64,000 nt of DNA from Opitutia bacterium (GCA_003142615.1 PLMW01000069.1:31302-95301), one strand, 5' to 3'; counted from the first letter of the stretch, positions 42,096 through 53,368 are shown. A program made the numbers and translations. The notes: a model not told the origin generated them from the letters alone.

Positions 42096-43022
42096 GTGAG
42101 CCTCGTCGCCGACCCCGTCCATACCCTTGCCGACCTGGAGCGCCAGTCGTTCCCCGGCACGGCACTGGCCGTTCTCGGGCATCCCATCCGGCATTCCCTC
42201 AGCCCGGCGATGCACAACGCGGCGCTCGCGGAGATGGCCCGCACTAATCGGGAGTTTACCTCGTGGCATTACTACAGGTTCGAGGTGCATCCAGACGACC
42301 TGCCCGGCGCGCTCGATCTTTTCCGCGCGCGCGGTTTTCGCGGCCTCAACCTCACCGTGCCCCACAAGGTCATCGCCTTCGTGCACCTGAAGCCGGCTGC
42401 TCCCGCCGTCCGGATGATCGGGGCGGTCAACACCCTGCTGAGAAAAGAACCCGGCGGCTGGGAGGGCTACAATACCGACGGCTACGGCCTGACCATGGGA
42501 GTGCGCGAGGATCTGGGCATAACGCTTGGAGACATACCCATCATTCTGCTCGGCGCCGGCGGTGCGGCGCGCGGCGCCGGCGTTGAGTGCCTGCAGTGCT
42601 CTTGCGCCTCGCTGTGGGTCGCCAACCGCACCCGCGCCCACCTTGACGCACTGCTGGATGTGCTGCGTCCGCTGGCCGGCAAGGTGCCGCTGCACGGCTT
42701 CGACCCGCAAGCGCCGCCCGCTGACCTTCCCGCCGGCGCACTCGTCATCAACGCCACTTCCGCCGGCCTTCGGCCCGACGATCCGACGCCGGTCGACCTC
42801 AAGCGCCTGCCGCGTCCCGCCGGCGTCTACGACATGATCTACAATCCACCTGCGACTCTCCTGCTGCGCCAGGCCGCCGCCCTCGGCTTACCTTGCGCCA
42901 ACGGTCTTTCGATGCTGGCCCATCAAGGCGCCAAATCGCTCGAAATATGGAGCGGCGCCTCCGCTGGGCTCACCGCCCCGATCATGCTGCGCGCGGCCCG
43001 GGCGGCGCTGGGATCCTCCTAG
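42096..43022 (+). CDS. aroE: Shikimate dehydrogenase
   Basis: A 308-residue NADP-dependent enzyme of aromatic synthesis. Substrate motifs are VLGHPIRHSLSPAMHNAAL and GLNLTVPHKVIAF (catalytic Lys), IGAVNTLL, and YNTDGYGLTMGV; the dinucleotide loop is LLGAGGAARGAG. The end GLSMLAHQGAKSLEIWSG is diagnostic. The start is GTG 42096. The prepilin peptidase gene follows 50 bases later on the same strand. Confidence 0.93.
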   Translation: MSLVADPVHTLADLERQSFPGTALAVLGHPIRHSLSPAMHNAALAEMARTNREFTSWHYYRFEVHPDDLPGALDLFRARGFRGLNLTVPHKVIAFVHLKPAAPAVRMIGAVNTLLRKEPGGWEGYNTDGYGLTMGVREDLGITLGDIPIILLGAGGAARGAGVECLQCSCASLWVANRTRAHLDALLDVLRPLAGKVPLHGFDPQAPPADLPAGALVINATSAGLRPDDPTPVDLKRLPRPAGVYDMIYNPPATLLLRQAAALGLPCANGLSMLAHQGAKSLEIWSGASAGLTAPIMLRAARAALGSS

Positions 43023-43072
43023 CATCCCCGGTTTGACTTTCCGGCCTTCGCCATCCGCAATCGCTCCACCCC

Positions 43073-44014
43073 ATGCCTGATTACGCCGCGTTCACCGCCG
43101 CCTTTCCGTGGTTCTTCCCGCTGGTCGTGTTTCTGCTGGGTGCCTGCATCGGCAGCTTTCTCAACGTCTGCATCCACCGCATCCCGGCCGGCCAGTCGGT
43201 CGTCACCCCGGGTTCGCACTGCGTCTGCGGCGCGCCGATCAAGTGGCACGACAATATTCCGATCCTCAGTTGGTTTGTGTTGCGGGGCCGGGCCCGCTGC
43301 TGCGGACGGCGTTTCAGTTTCCGGTATCCGTTCATCGAAACGCTCACCGCCGCGCTCTTCCTCGCCTGCTGGCTGCTTTTCCCGCCCGCCAAGGCCTTCT
43401 GCGGCATGCTGCTCGGCTCGGCACTCATCTGTGCGACGTTCATCGACCTGGATCACATGGTCATCCCTGATGCGTTCACCCTCTGGCTGGGCGTGGCCGG
43501 GGTGCTGCTCTCGTGCGCGCTGCCCGCGCTGCACGGGCGGCAGCATGAGCTGTTCATCATCGCCAGTCTGCGCTCCGGAATCGACAGCGTGGTGGGTTTG
43601 CTGGTCGGTTCCGGCCTGGTGCTGTGGATCGCGCTGCTTGCTGAAGAAGTGTTGAAGAAGGAGGCGATGGGCTTTGGTGATGTGAAATTCGTCGGGGCCA
43701 TCGGCGCTTTTATCGGCTGGCAGGGCGCGGTATCCGCCGTGTTTGGCGGCGCCATCCTCGGCACCTTGTGGTTCGCGCTGGCCATGCTCTGGCAGGGACT
43801 CTTCCGCAAACCCGTGCCGGCCGCCCCGGATTCCGGTTCGGCCCATCCCGAACCGCCGGCTGCGGATTCAAAACCCGCGGTCCCGCCTGCACCGATCGGT
43901 TTCGGTGTGCAGGTGCCCTTTGGTCCGATGCTCGCCGCCGGCGCGCTGATTTATTTCCTCTGCGCGCACCGGTGGATCGACGTTTATTTCGCCAGCATCG
44001 CGGAGCTGCTGTAG
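43073..44014 (+). CDS. A24 prepilin peptidase (PilD/GspO type)
   Basis: A 313-residue membrane protease. It has GACIGSFLNVCIHRIPAGQSVV at the N-terminus, a Cys pair (HCVCGAP, RARCCGRR) of the zinc-binding cytosolic loop, and both catalytic aspartates: FIDLDHMVIPD and GFGDVKFVGAIGAF. It processes and N-methylates type IV pilin or pseudopilin leaders. A heptad-encoded linker (PDSGSAHPEPPAADSKPAV) sits near residues 255-272, where the usual protein has none. No pilin genes are in the window. Confidence 0.9.
   Translation: MPDYAAFTAAFPWFFPLVVFLLGACIGSFLNVCIHRIPAGQSVVTPGSHCVCGAPIKWHDNIPILSWFVLRGRARCCGRRFSFRYPFIETLTAALFLACWLLFPPAKAFCGMLLGSALICATFIDLDHMVIPDAFTLWLGVAGVLLSCALPALHGRQHELFIIASLRSGIDSVVGLLVGSGLVLWIALLAEEVLKKEAMGFGDVKFVGAIGAFIGWQGAVSAVFGGAILGTLWFALAMLWQGLFRKPVPAAPDSGSAHPEPPAADSKPAVPPAPIGFGVQVPFGPMLAAGALIYFLCAHRWIDVYFASIAELL
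43828..43876 (+). repeat. In-frame heptad repeat inside prepilin peptidase gene
   Basis: Seven consecutive 7-mers (GGATTCC, GGTTCGG, CCCATCC, CGAACCG, CCGGCTG, CGGATTC, AAAACCC), encoding a Pro/Ala/Ser/Asp-rich linker before the last helix. 49 bases with neighbouring sequence keep the frame. Confidence 0.6.
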
Positions 44015-44111
44015 CCCGGGCCTGCACTCGTCAAGCAGGCGCCGTCTCTCGTCAGGTTGCCGTCACTCCCCCGAGACCGTCACCCTTCGCTGGTGAGATA
44101 TTTCACTCCCG

Positions 44112-45245
44112 TCAGTCGCCGAGGCACGTGCCCACGCGGCGGGCCGCCTCAATCCACTGATGGTCGAGCGCCACGGTCTTGAGCTTGCCCGCGACCTCCT
44201 CGATCGGCACCACCTTCACCCCGTCGCCGCGCGCCGCGACCATCACGCCAAAAACCCCCTTGTTGATGAAACCGGCGCAGGCCGTGCCCAGCCGCGTGGC
44301 CAGCAGCCGGTCGGCGACCGACGGCGTGCCGCCGCGCTGCACATAGCCGAGGATCGTCACCCGCGCTTCCAGGTGCGTGAGCTCCTCGAGCTGCTTCGAC
44401 AGGCGCAGGGTGTTGCCGACATGCCGGGCTTCGAGCGCGGCCAGCTCGACCTTGGCGTGCTCCTTCTCCGGTTCGGTCTTGGCGTTCTTCCGGCGTTTCT
44501 CCGCGGCGGCGAAGGCGATGGCATCGTGTTTCGCCATGGCGCCCTCCGCCACCGCCACGATGCTGAAATTGGTGCCGCTCCGGGAGCGGCGGCGGATGGC
44601 GGCCACGACCTTCTCGACGTCGTAGGGGATTTCGGGGATGAGGATCACGTCGGCGCCGCCGGCGATGCCCGCGCCCAGTGTCAGCCAGCCGGCGCGATGC
44701 CCCATGATTTCCGCCATCACGATGCGGTGGTGGCTGTGCGCAGTGCTATGCAGGCGGTCGAGAGCCTCGGTGGCGATGCCGAGCGCGGTGTCGAAGCCGA
44801 TCGACGCATCGGTCAGCGCCACGTCATTGTCGATGGTCTTGGGCAGCGTGATGATGTTGAGACCCTTTTCGACGAGCCGCAGCGCGTTCTTGTGCGTGCC
44901 CCCGCCTCCGATGCACACGAGGGCGTCAAGGCCGAGCTTCCTGTAATTGGCGGCGATCACCCCGGTCATGTCGCGCATCCGGCCATCGATCTCCATCCGA
45001 TGGGGCTTGTCGCGGCTCGTGCCGAGGACGGTGCCGCCGACGGTCAGAATGCCGGAGAGCCGGCCCTTATCGAGGCGCACCCACCGGTTCTGGGCCAGAC
45101 CAAGAAAGCCGTCGCGGAAGCCGATGATTTCCCAGCCGTATTCGCTGATGGCGGCCTTGCCCACGGCGCGGATCGCGGCGTTCAAACCGGGGCTGTCACC
45201 GCCGGCGGTCAGGATTCCAATGCGCTGGACTGGCTTTTTTTTCAT
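44112..45245 (-). CDS. pfkA: 6-phosphofructokinase, group III-like with altered GGDG loop
   Basis: A 377-residue enzyme of the PfkA family. [15 protein letters not shown] starts the fold. The loop that is GGDGS in E. coli reads GGGGT here (113-117), with Gly115 replacing the Mg-linked Asp103, while LPKTIDND (Lys136) is of the group III/PPi type. By published rules the Gly at position 104 favours ATP over pyrophosphate; the missing acidic residue makes this uncertain. The insertion [21 protein letters not shown] (about 250-270) is charged. Other active-site parts ([39 protein letters not shown]) are intact. Confidence 0.9.
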   Translation of the reverse strand: MKKKPVQRIGILTAGGDSPGLNAAIRAVGKAAISEYGWEIIGFRDGFLGLAQNRWVRLDKGRLSGILTVGGTVLGTSRDKPHRMEIDGRMRDMTGVIAANYRKLGLDALVCIGGGGTHKNALRLVEKGLNIITLPKTIDNDVALTDASIGFDTALGIATEALDRLHSTAHSHHRIVMAEIMGHRAGWLTLGAGIAGGADVILIPEIPYDVEKVVAAIRRRSRSGTNFSIVAVAEGAMAKHDAIAFAAAEKRRKNAKTEPEKEHAKVELAALEARHVGNTLRLSKQLEELTHLEARVTILGYVQRGGTPSVADRLLATRLGTACAGFINKGVFGVMVAARGDGVKVVPIEEVAGKLKTVALDHQWIEAARRVGTCLGD

Positions 45246-45340
45246 GGGCGGGAAAGTTCACGGCCCACTTTGACGAAAAATCCTCCGGCTCCAAGGAAAA
45301 CAGCGGAGGACCTCCGCGCCGCCTCCGAAAAACCAACCGG

Positions 45341-47335
45341 CTATGACCGCGCCGCCCACAGTCCGACCGCGGTGGCGGCCATGGCGATGACGGCCTTGAT
45401 GAGCGACTCGCCGGCGATGAAACCGGAGGCGAGCGGCACGCTGTAGGCATCCGCCGTGCGGGCATGCACCTTGGTCCAAAGCCATGAGATCACCGCCCCG
45501 ATGGCAAAGGCCTGGGTGTTGCTGTAAACCATGACCCAGGAAAGTCCGAGACCCATGGCTGAAGGCAGGTAGGGCGCGGCCTGCGGCCGCAATTTACCCA
45601 GCAAGGGCAGACTCACCCCGACCAGGGCGCCGATGACGATGGCCATCCTGGCGCTGGGCGGAAGCTGGTCGAGACCGCCGCCGGCGAGCAGCTCGGCCAC
45701 GGCCCTCCACATGTTGGTGGCGGGCGGGTTGAAAGCCTCGAGCTTCTCCTTGGTGGGCACCATGAGATACCAGGCGGGGACGACGGCCAGTGTGCCGAAA
45801 AAAATGCCGGTGAACTGGGCGAGGAACTGTTTGCGCGGATTGGCGCCGAGCAGGTAGCCGCTTTTCAGGTCGGTGAGCAGATCGGCGCTGGAGGAGGCCG
45901 AGTTGGCGCCGGTGGCGGCCGCCATGAGGTTGTGCTCCAGCGAGACGTGCACGCTCGAGGCGGCCGGCGGCGAGATAATGGCGAAGAGCAGTTGCATGAC
46001 CTTGCCCATGGCGCCGATTGGCGTGGTGTCGGTCTCGCCCGTGGCCCGGGAGGCCACCAGGCTCAGCACGAAGGCCATGCCCACGGCAATGAGCCCCAGC
46101 CAGGGGCTGATGTGAAAGGCGACATACTGGATGGCGAGCAGGCCGATCGTGATTGGAATGAGCCCGGCGACGAGCCAGCTGAGCGGCACTTCGATGGCGG
46201 CCATGCGCTGATCGAGCTCCGACGGGGCGGCGGCATTTTTACCGCGCCGAAGGAGGCTGAAAGAACGCGCGATGGTCCGCCACTGCAACGCAAGCGCCGC
46301 CAGACTCGAAAACACCATGGTGGCGGTGCCGCCCCACAGCGCCCAGCGCGGCAGGTGGTAGATTGTGCCTCCGCCGATGAGCGGAATGGAAATCTTGTAG
46401 GCCGTCTCCCCCAGATGGGCGGCGTCCATCGCAATGAGCGCCGGGCCCACCCAGAGATAAAGCAGCAGCGAACCGGCCAGCATCGAAAGACAGACGCGCA
46501 GACCCACGATCATCCCGGCGCCGATGAGCAGCACGCTGGGCTCGAACCCGAAGCCGATGAGCGAACGGCCGTTGACGGTGGCATAACCGGCGGCGGGAAC
46601 CAGCTCGGGCAGGTGCAGCCTCGTCTTATGAAAAAACTTGTCGAGGATTCCGAGGGTGCCCTCGGCGGTGTTGAAAATGCCGACGACGAGTCCGGCCACC
46701 AGCCCGCCGATGAGCACATACGCCTTGCGGAGAGCCTCAGCGCCCTTGCTGTAAAGGCTCTTGAGGGTGGTGGCCGCCGCCAAGCCCGAGGGAAAGGGCA
46801 GTTTTTCCTGGTTGATCATCTGCCGCTTCATCGGCACGGCGAGAAACACGCCGAGCGCGCCGGAAAAGAGGGTGAAGAGGGCGACAATCCATACGGGCTG
46901 ATGATGACCCTCGAGCAGGAGGAGGGCGCCGAAGGCCGTGGCAATGGTGGCGCCGGTCGAGAAACCGGCGGCCGAAGCCGTGGACTGCATGCAGTTATTC
47001 TCCAGCAAGGACATCTCGGAGAGCCGCCCGCCGGACAGAAGGCGGAGGGCGTTCCAGATGACGTAGGAGAGGACGCAGGAGGTGATGGCCACACCAAAGG
47101 ACCAGCCGATTTTCAGCGTCGTGTAGAGATTGGCGGCGCTCATCAGCATGCCCAGGACGGCGCCCATGAGAACGGCCCGCAGTGTCAGCTGCGGCATGGT
47201 GTCACCCTGATAGACGTGCTGATACCAGTCGGCCTCGGAACGGGCCGGATCGTTGGCGATCGCAATCGTGTCAACTGGGCTTTCGGGAGCGGGGGATGGA
47301 CTGGCCCCAGGGGCGGAAGCAGGCGGGGAACTCAT
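45341..47335 (-). CDS. OPT family oligopeptide transporter
   Basis: A 664-residue membrane protein with about 14-16 helices. OPT motifs include LTLRAVLMGAVLGMLMSAANLYTTLKIGWSFG, NNCMQSTASAAGFSTGAT, KLPFPSGLAAATTLKSLYSKG, and a C-terminal half with AAATGANSASSSADLLTDLKSGYLLGANPRKQF. The N-terminal 20 residues are Ala/Pro/Ser-rich and cytosolic. Substrates of the bacterial branch (small peptides or metal chelates) are not defined. Start ATG 47335 is chosen; the region before it carries palindromes and no protein signal. Confidence 0.9.
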   Translation of the reverse strand: MSSPPASAPGASPSPAPESPVDTIAIANDPARSEADWYQHVYQGDTMPQLTLRAVLMGAVLGMLMSAANLYTTLKIGWSFGVAITSCVLSYVIWNALRLLSGGRLSEMSLLENNCMQSTASAAGFSTGATIATAFGALLLLEGHHQPVWIVALFTLFSGALGVFLAVPMKRQMINQEKLPFPSGLAAATTLKSLYSKGAEALRKAYVLIGGLVAGLVVGIFNTAEGTLGILDKFFHKTRLHLPELVPAAGYATVNGRSLIGFGFEPSVLLIGAGMIVGLRVCLSMLAGSLLLYLWVGPALIAMDAAHLGETAYKISIPLIGGGTIYHLPRWALWGGTATMVFSSLAALALQWRTIARSFSLLRRGKNAAAPSELDQRMAAIEVPLSWLVAGLIPITIGLLAIQYVAFHISPWLGLIAVGMAFVLSLVASRATGETDTTPIGAMGKVMQLLFAIISPPAASSVHVSLEHNLMAAATGANSASSSADLLTDLKSGYLLGANPRKQFLAQFTGIFFGTLAVVPAWYLMVPTKEKLEAFNPPATNMWRAVAELLAGGGLDQLPPSARMAIVIGALVGVSLPLLGKLRPQAAPYLPSAMGLGLSWVMVYSNTQAFAIGAVISWLWTKVHARTADAYSVPLASGFIAGESLIKAVIAMAATAVGLWAARS

Positions 47336-47402
47336 GCGCAGGCTAAAATAGCATTGATTGAGCGGCGTTGCTGGAAAAACGCGCGAAACGCCCGCGTGCC
47401 TA

Positions 47403-47457
47403 GCCAACCCCGCCGGGGTTGGCGAGAAGGAATCTCTCCAGCCCGCCGGGCCCGGCG
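47403..47457. repeat. Pair of perfect palindromes between OPT and galK genes
   Basis: GCCAACCCC-GCC-GGGGTTGGC (47403-47423) and CGCCGGGCCCGGCG (47444-47457). The first could fold as a strong stem-loop terminating galK. A related CAACCCGGGGTTG occurs inside the ABC-F gene near 51680, which suggests REP-like units rather than a dedicated terminator. Confidence 0.55.
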
Positions 47458-47489
47458 CTCCGAGGGCTGCCGCCGGAACTTCCGGATGC

Positions 47490-48635
47490 TCAGGCGGCGA
47501 TTACCGCGGCGCCGTCGCCAGTCTCGCAATGCAACACGTCGGGGTTGGAGCCGAATTTGCGTGCGTAAACCTTGGCCACCTGCGCCGCCTGCCTCGAGGA
47601 AAACTTCGCGTCGGTCAACGCCATCACCGCGCCGCCAAAGCCACCGCCCGTGAGCCGCGCGCCGTAGACGTGCGGCGTGACCGCGAGCGTGTCGACGAGC
47701 AGGTCGAGCTCCGCCGTGCTGTTCTCAAACTGCGTCTGCGAACTGCGGTGCGACGCGGTGAGCAGCCGGCCGACCTCGGCGAGGTCGCCGCCGGCCAGCG
47801 ACGCGCGCACGCGGGCTACGCGGTCAATCTCCTCCACGACGTGCTTGGCGCGGCGGTAGCCCACCGCGGACAGCCGGGCCTTGCCTTGTTCGAGCTGCGC
47901 CGGGGTCACATCGACGAGCTGGTACACGCCGAGGGCTTGTGCCGCGTCCAGGCATTCGCGATGGCGCGTGGCGTAGAGGCCGTCGACGAGGGCATGCTTC
48001 GCATGCGTGTTGAAAATCCAGAAGTGCGCCCCGGCCGGCAGCGGGACCGTCTCAAAGCGCGGGCCGCGGCAGTCGATGAACACGAGGTGATCCTTTCTTC
48101 CGAAACCCGACACGCCCTGGTCCAGAATGCCGCAGGGCACGCCGACGAAATTGTTTTCCGCATACCGGCCGAGCTTCACCACCGTTTCCCGCGAGGGCTG
48201 CTCACGGGTCAGCGCCAGGTAAGCCAGCGCCGAGGCCAGCTCGATCGCGGCGCTGCTGCTCAGGCCCGCGCCCACCGGCAGGTCCGACACCGCCAGGTAT
48301 TCGAACCCCTCGGGCTGCCGGAGGCCAAATTTCGGTAAACTCACCCACACGCCCAGCGGGTAATTCGCCCAGTGCTGCGCGCCGCTCCGCTTGCGTGGAT
48401 CACGCGCCAAGACGATCACGATGCCGCGCTGCAAAGCCGTGGCGAGGTGTAGTTCGCCGTCCGCCGCCTTCCTGGCGGCCACCCACACCCCATGGTTGAT
48501 GGCGGCACCGAGCACGGTGCCTCCGTTGTAGTCCGTGTGGTTGCCGATGAACTCAATGCGCCCGGGCGCTCGGGCGACAACCTCCGGTGCATGCCCATAC
48601 AACTTGGTGAAACGCTCGACAACTTGCTCCTTCAT
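47490..48635 (-). CDS. galK: Galactokinase
   Basis: A 381-residue GHMP kinase. The substrate motif ARAPGRIEFIGNHTDYNGG is the GalK signature (here RIEFIGNHTDYN), the ATP loop is LPVGAGLSSSAAIELA, and motif 3 is GARLTGGGFGGAVMAL. CGILDQGVSGFG holds the catalytic Asp. It phosphorylates D-galactose at C1. The start is ATG 48635. It is divergent from the DAHP synthase gene across a 460-base regulatory region. Confidence 0.94.
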   Translation of the reverse strand: MKEQVVERFTKLYGHAPEVVARAPGRIEFIGNHTDYNGGTVLGAAINHGVWVAARKAADGELHLATALQRGIVIVLARDPRKRSGAQHWANYPLGVWVSLPKFGLRQPEGFEYLAVSDLPVGAGLSSSAAIELASALAYLALTREQPSRETVVKLGRYAENNFVGVPCGILDQGVSGFGRKDHLVFIDCRGPRFETVPLPAGAHFWIFNTHAKHALVDGLYATRHRECLDAAQALGVYQLVDVTPAQLEQGKARLSAVGYRRAKHVVEEIDRVARVRASLAGGDLAEVGRLLTASHRSSQTQFENSTAELDLLVDTLAVTPHVYGARLTGGGFGGAVMALTDAKFSSRQAAQVAKVYARKFGSNPDVLHCETGDGAAVIAA

Positions 48636-48828
48636 ACTGGAAGATGGGAGTAACAAGGGTGCGAGTCTCGGGGGGTGAGCAGGCGCGTGAGTTTCTACGG
48701 TCGGTTGAACTGCCGGGCTGCCGTTTAATTTTCCCGGCAGCCTTGGGCAGCGCAACCTTCCCGGACATTTGGAAATATCCCGCGAATTCTTACGGTAAAG
48801 CTAAATCCGTATCTTATTTTGAAATAAT

Positions 48829-48849
48829 GGGTTAAAATGGATTTAACCC
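48829..48849. promoter_or_regulatory. 21-bp palindrome in the galK/DAHP synthase divergent region
   Basis: GGGTTAAA-ATGGA-TTTAACCC, eight-base perfect arms. It lies about 195 bases upstream of galK and 250 upstream of the DAHP synthase start. It resembles a dimeric regulator site; the factor is unknown. Confidence 0.5.
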
Positions 48850-48920
48850 TAAACTCCCAAGTTTTATTTGACGAATAGCCGCTCATGCTGCTTCTTGTGC
48901 GCGACATCAACTTTCCACTT

Positions 48921-48999
48921 CTCCCGCCTAGCGGGAGTTTTGGGGTAACTAAGAAAGCAATAGCGGGCCGGTTAGGGGTAGCCGGCCCGCTTTCTTTTT
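48921..48999 (+). promoter_or_regulatory. Tandem hairpins (possible attenuator) in the DAHP synthase leader; structured repeat element B
   Basis: Hairpin 1: CTCCCGC-CTA-GCGGGAG (48921-48937) with four T. Then TTGGGGTAAC (48940-48949). Hairpin 2: AGCGGGCCGG / CCGGCCCGCT (48962-48971, 48982-48991) with loop TTAGGGGTAG and T-tract TTTCTTTTT. Both have terminator shape 100-180 bases before the gene. The order matches element A at 39348-39435. Read-through control is inferred. Confidence 0.6.
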
Positions 49000-49098
49000 G
49001 CCCCTGAGGAACACGCCCTTCCCCTCCTCCTTGGAAATCGCCGGCCATTGAATCGCGGGCTTGATTGTCGACGCGCCCGGCAGCAATTTGCCCCTTCC

Positions 49099-50157
49099 GT
49101 GCAAAGAACTTCTGATATCAATGTCGTCGAGACCCGCGTCCTGCCGAGCCCGCATCAACTGCTGCGCGCCCTGCCGAAGACCGCGGCTCAGGCTGAGTTC
49201 ATCACCCGTGCCCGGCGGGAGATTCACAACATTATCTTCGGTGACGACCACCGCCTGTTCCTGATCGTCGGACCCTGCTCCATCCACGACCTCGCCGCCG
49301 GCTGCGACTACGGCCGCCGTCTCGCCAGCCTCGCCCGCGAGGTTTCTGATCGTGTGCTGATTGCCATGCGCGTCTATTTTGAGAAACCGCGCACCACCGT
49401 CGGCTGGAAGGGCCTCATCATGGATCCACGCCTCGACGGCTCGCATGACATCGCCGAGGGTCTCCGCCTCGCCCGCACCTTCCTGCGCGACGTGCTTGAT
49501 TTCGGCCTGCCCACGGCGACGGAGTTGCTCGATCCCATCACGCCGCAATACATCGCCGACCTGGTCTGCTGGTGCGCCATTGGCGCGCGCACCACCGAGT
49601 CGCAGACCCACCGCCAGATGGCTTCCGGCCTTTCCATGCCGCTCGGCTTCAAGAACGGCACCGACGGCAACCTGCAGACCGCCATCAACGCCATTCGTGC
49701 CGCTTCGCAACCCCAGACTTTCTTTGGCATCAATCTCGACGGCGCCGCTTCCGCCATCGTCACGCGCGGCAATCCCAACTGCCATATCGTTCTCCGCGGC
49801 GGCTCCTCGGGACCCAACTACGGCCCTCTTCACATCCACGAAACCGAACGTCTCCTCGATGCGGCCGGCCTGCCCAAGGCCATCCTGGTTGATTGCAGCC
49901 ACGGCAACTCCGCCAAGCAGCCGGAGCGCCAACCGGCGGTGCTCCGCGACGTCCTCGCGCAGATCACCGCCGGCAACACCTCCATCATGGGCGCGATGAT
50001 CGAGAGCAATCTCAGCGTCGGCAACCAGCCCTTTCCCCAGCCCCGCGAGCAGCTCCGCTATGGTGTCTCCATCACCGATCCTTGCATCGACTGGCCGACC
50101 ACCGAGACGGCCATCCGCGAGGTGCATGCCGCCCTGGGTCCGCGGTTCCACTCCTGA
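49099..50157 (+). CDS. 3-deoxy-7-phosphoheptulonate (DAHP) synthase, type I
   Basis: A 352-residue AroF/AroG/AroH-type enzyme joining PEP and erythrose 4-phosphate. Key motifs: FLIVGPCSIHD (Cys, His), AMRVYFEKPRTTVGWKGLIMDP, GARTTESQTHRQMASGLSMPLGFKNGTDGN, HIVLRGGSSGPNYG and ILVDCSHGNSAKQPERQ. The likely start is GTG 49099; TTG 49048 is an alternative. Regulation by the tandem hairpins upstream is possible. Confidence 0.9.
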   Translation: MQRTSDINVVETRVLPSPHQLLRALPKTAAQAEFITRARREIHNIIFGDDHRLFLIVGPCSIHDLAAGCDYGRRLASLAREVSDRVLIAMRVYFEKPRTTVGWKGLIMDPRLDGSHDIAEGLRLARTFLRDVLDFGLPTATELLDPITPQYIADLVCWCAIGARTTESQTHRQMASGLSMPLGFKNGTDGNLQTAINAIRAASQPQTFFGINLDGAASAIVTRGNPNCHIVLRGGSSGPNYGPLHIHETERLLDAAGLPKAILVDCSHGNSAKQPERQPAVLRDVLAQITAGNTSIMGAMIESNLSVGNQPFPQPREQLRYGVSITDPCIDWPTTETAIREVHAALGPRFHS

Positions 50158-50299
50158 TCGTTCAACACCCGGCCCGGCCGGCGGACTGGTCCCGGTTCCC
50201 TCATCGAATTAATCCCCGCCATTTACTGCGTTAATTCCGCATTTTCCCACGCGATTCCGATTCAACCAGGTCCGCTGATTGCTAAAACACCCGCCGTCC

Positions 50300-51286
50300 A
50301 TGAAGTCTCCCATTCGTGTTGCAGTCACTGGTGCCGCCGGTCAGATCGGCTACTCGCTCCTGTTCCGGATCGCCTCCGGCTCGATGTTCGGCCCTGAGCA
50401 GCCGGTCATCCTCCACCTGCTGGAGATCGAGCCCGCCCTCAAGGCGCTCCACGGCGTCGTCATGGAGCTCGATGATTGCGCGTTTCCACTCCTCCAAGGT
50501 GTTGTCCCGACCGCCTCGCTTGACGAAGGCTTCAAGGGCGTCAACTGGGCCCTGCTCGTCGGCTCCGTTCCGCGCAAGGCCGGCATGGAGCGCAAAGACC
50601 TCCTCGGCATCAACGGCCGGATTTTCACCAACCAAGGTCAGGCCATTGCCAGAAGCGCCGCCGCCGATGTTCGCGTGCTGGTCGTCGGCAACCCTTGCAA
50701 TACCAATTGTCTCATCGCGATGAACCACGCCCGGGCTGTCCCGGCCGACCGCTGGTTCGCGATGACCATGCTCGACCAGAACCGCGCCCGGAGGCAGCTG
50801 GCGAAAAAGGCGGGAATCGACATCACCCGCGTCACCAACATGGCGATCTGGGGTAACCATAGCACCACCATGTACCCGGATTTCTACAATGCCCGGATTG
50901 GCGGCCGGCCGGCGCTGGAGATCATCCCGGACGAGGCGTGGTTCAAGGACACCTTTATCCCGGCCATCCAGAAGCGCGGCGCGTCCATCATCGAAGCTCG
51001 CGGGGCGAGCTCGGCCGCCTCCGCCGCCAGCGCCGTCATCGATACGGTGCGCGCACTCACCACCCCCACGGCCGCCGGTGATTGCTTCAGCGTCGCGGTC
51101 TGCTCCGAGGGTTCCTACGGGATCGAGCCGGGCCTCATCTACTCCTTCCCGGTCCGCAGCGACGGCCGGAAGTGGTCCGTGCTTCCAGGCGTGCCGGTCA
51201 ACGAATTCAGCCGCGCCAAGCTCACGGCCACCGAGAGCGAGCTGAAGGAGGAGAAAGCGATGGTGGGAGAGTTTCCGCCCAAGTAG
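50300..51286 (+). CDS. mdh: Malate dehydrogenase ([13 protein letters not shown] type)
   Basis: A 328-residue NAD(P)-dependent enzyme of the cytosolic/chloroplast-type MDH clade. Nucleotide-binding loop: [21 protein letters not shown]. Substrate-site features are [15 protein letters not shown] (mobile loop, Arg pair), [12 protein letters not shown] and [13 protein letters not shown] (catalytic His). C-terminal [17 protein letters not shown] is conserved. It converts malate to oxaloacetate, which the carboxyltransferase subunit encoded at 54336 could use. Confidence 0.94.
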   Translation: MKSPIRVAVTGAAGQIGYSLLFRIASGSMFGPEQPVILHLLEIEPALKALHGVVMELDDCAFPLLQGVVPTASLDEGFKGVNWALLVGSVPRKAGMERKDLLGINGRIFTNQGQAIARSAAADVRVLVVGNPCNTNCLIAMNHARAVPADRWFAMTMLDQNRARRQLAKKAGIDITRVTNMAIWGNHSTTMYPDFYNARIGGRPALEIIPDEAWFKDTFIPAIQKRGASIIEARGASSAASAASAVIDTVRALTTPTAAGDCFSVAVCSEGSYGIEPGLIYSFPVRSDGRKWSVLPGVPVNEFSRAKLTATESELKEEKAMVGEFPPK

Positions 51287-51386
51287 ATCCTCCTCTTTCT
51301 GTTCTTCCAGCCTGCGGCGGCCGGTCGGTCAGCTCCCCGGTCTCGACGCAGACGCGTTCTACCTTCTTGCTTTCCCGTCTCCACTC

Positions 51387-53321
<1,935 letters not shown>

Positions 53322-53368
53322 TCCGTCGTTCGGGGCAAGCCGCGAACGCTGCCGGCGGGTGCTGAAAC

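Larger units (their letters stand above)
48636..49098. other. Divergent control region between galK and the DAHP synthase gene
   Basis: 463 bases, containing an AT-rich stretch (48775-48880) unlike the neighbouring genome, a 21-bp palindrome, and two hairpins toward the DAHP synthase start. No gene product is credible; a 40-codon open frame (48885-49007) runs through both hairpins without aromatic-residue enrichment. Confidence 0.6.

Noticed and set aside
48885..49007. 40-codon leader peptide before the DAHP synthase gene
   Set aside because: It spans the hairpins but has no Phe/Tyr/Trp run and no ribosome site, so classical attenuation is unsupported.
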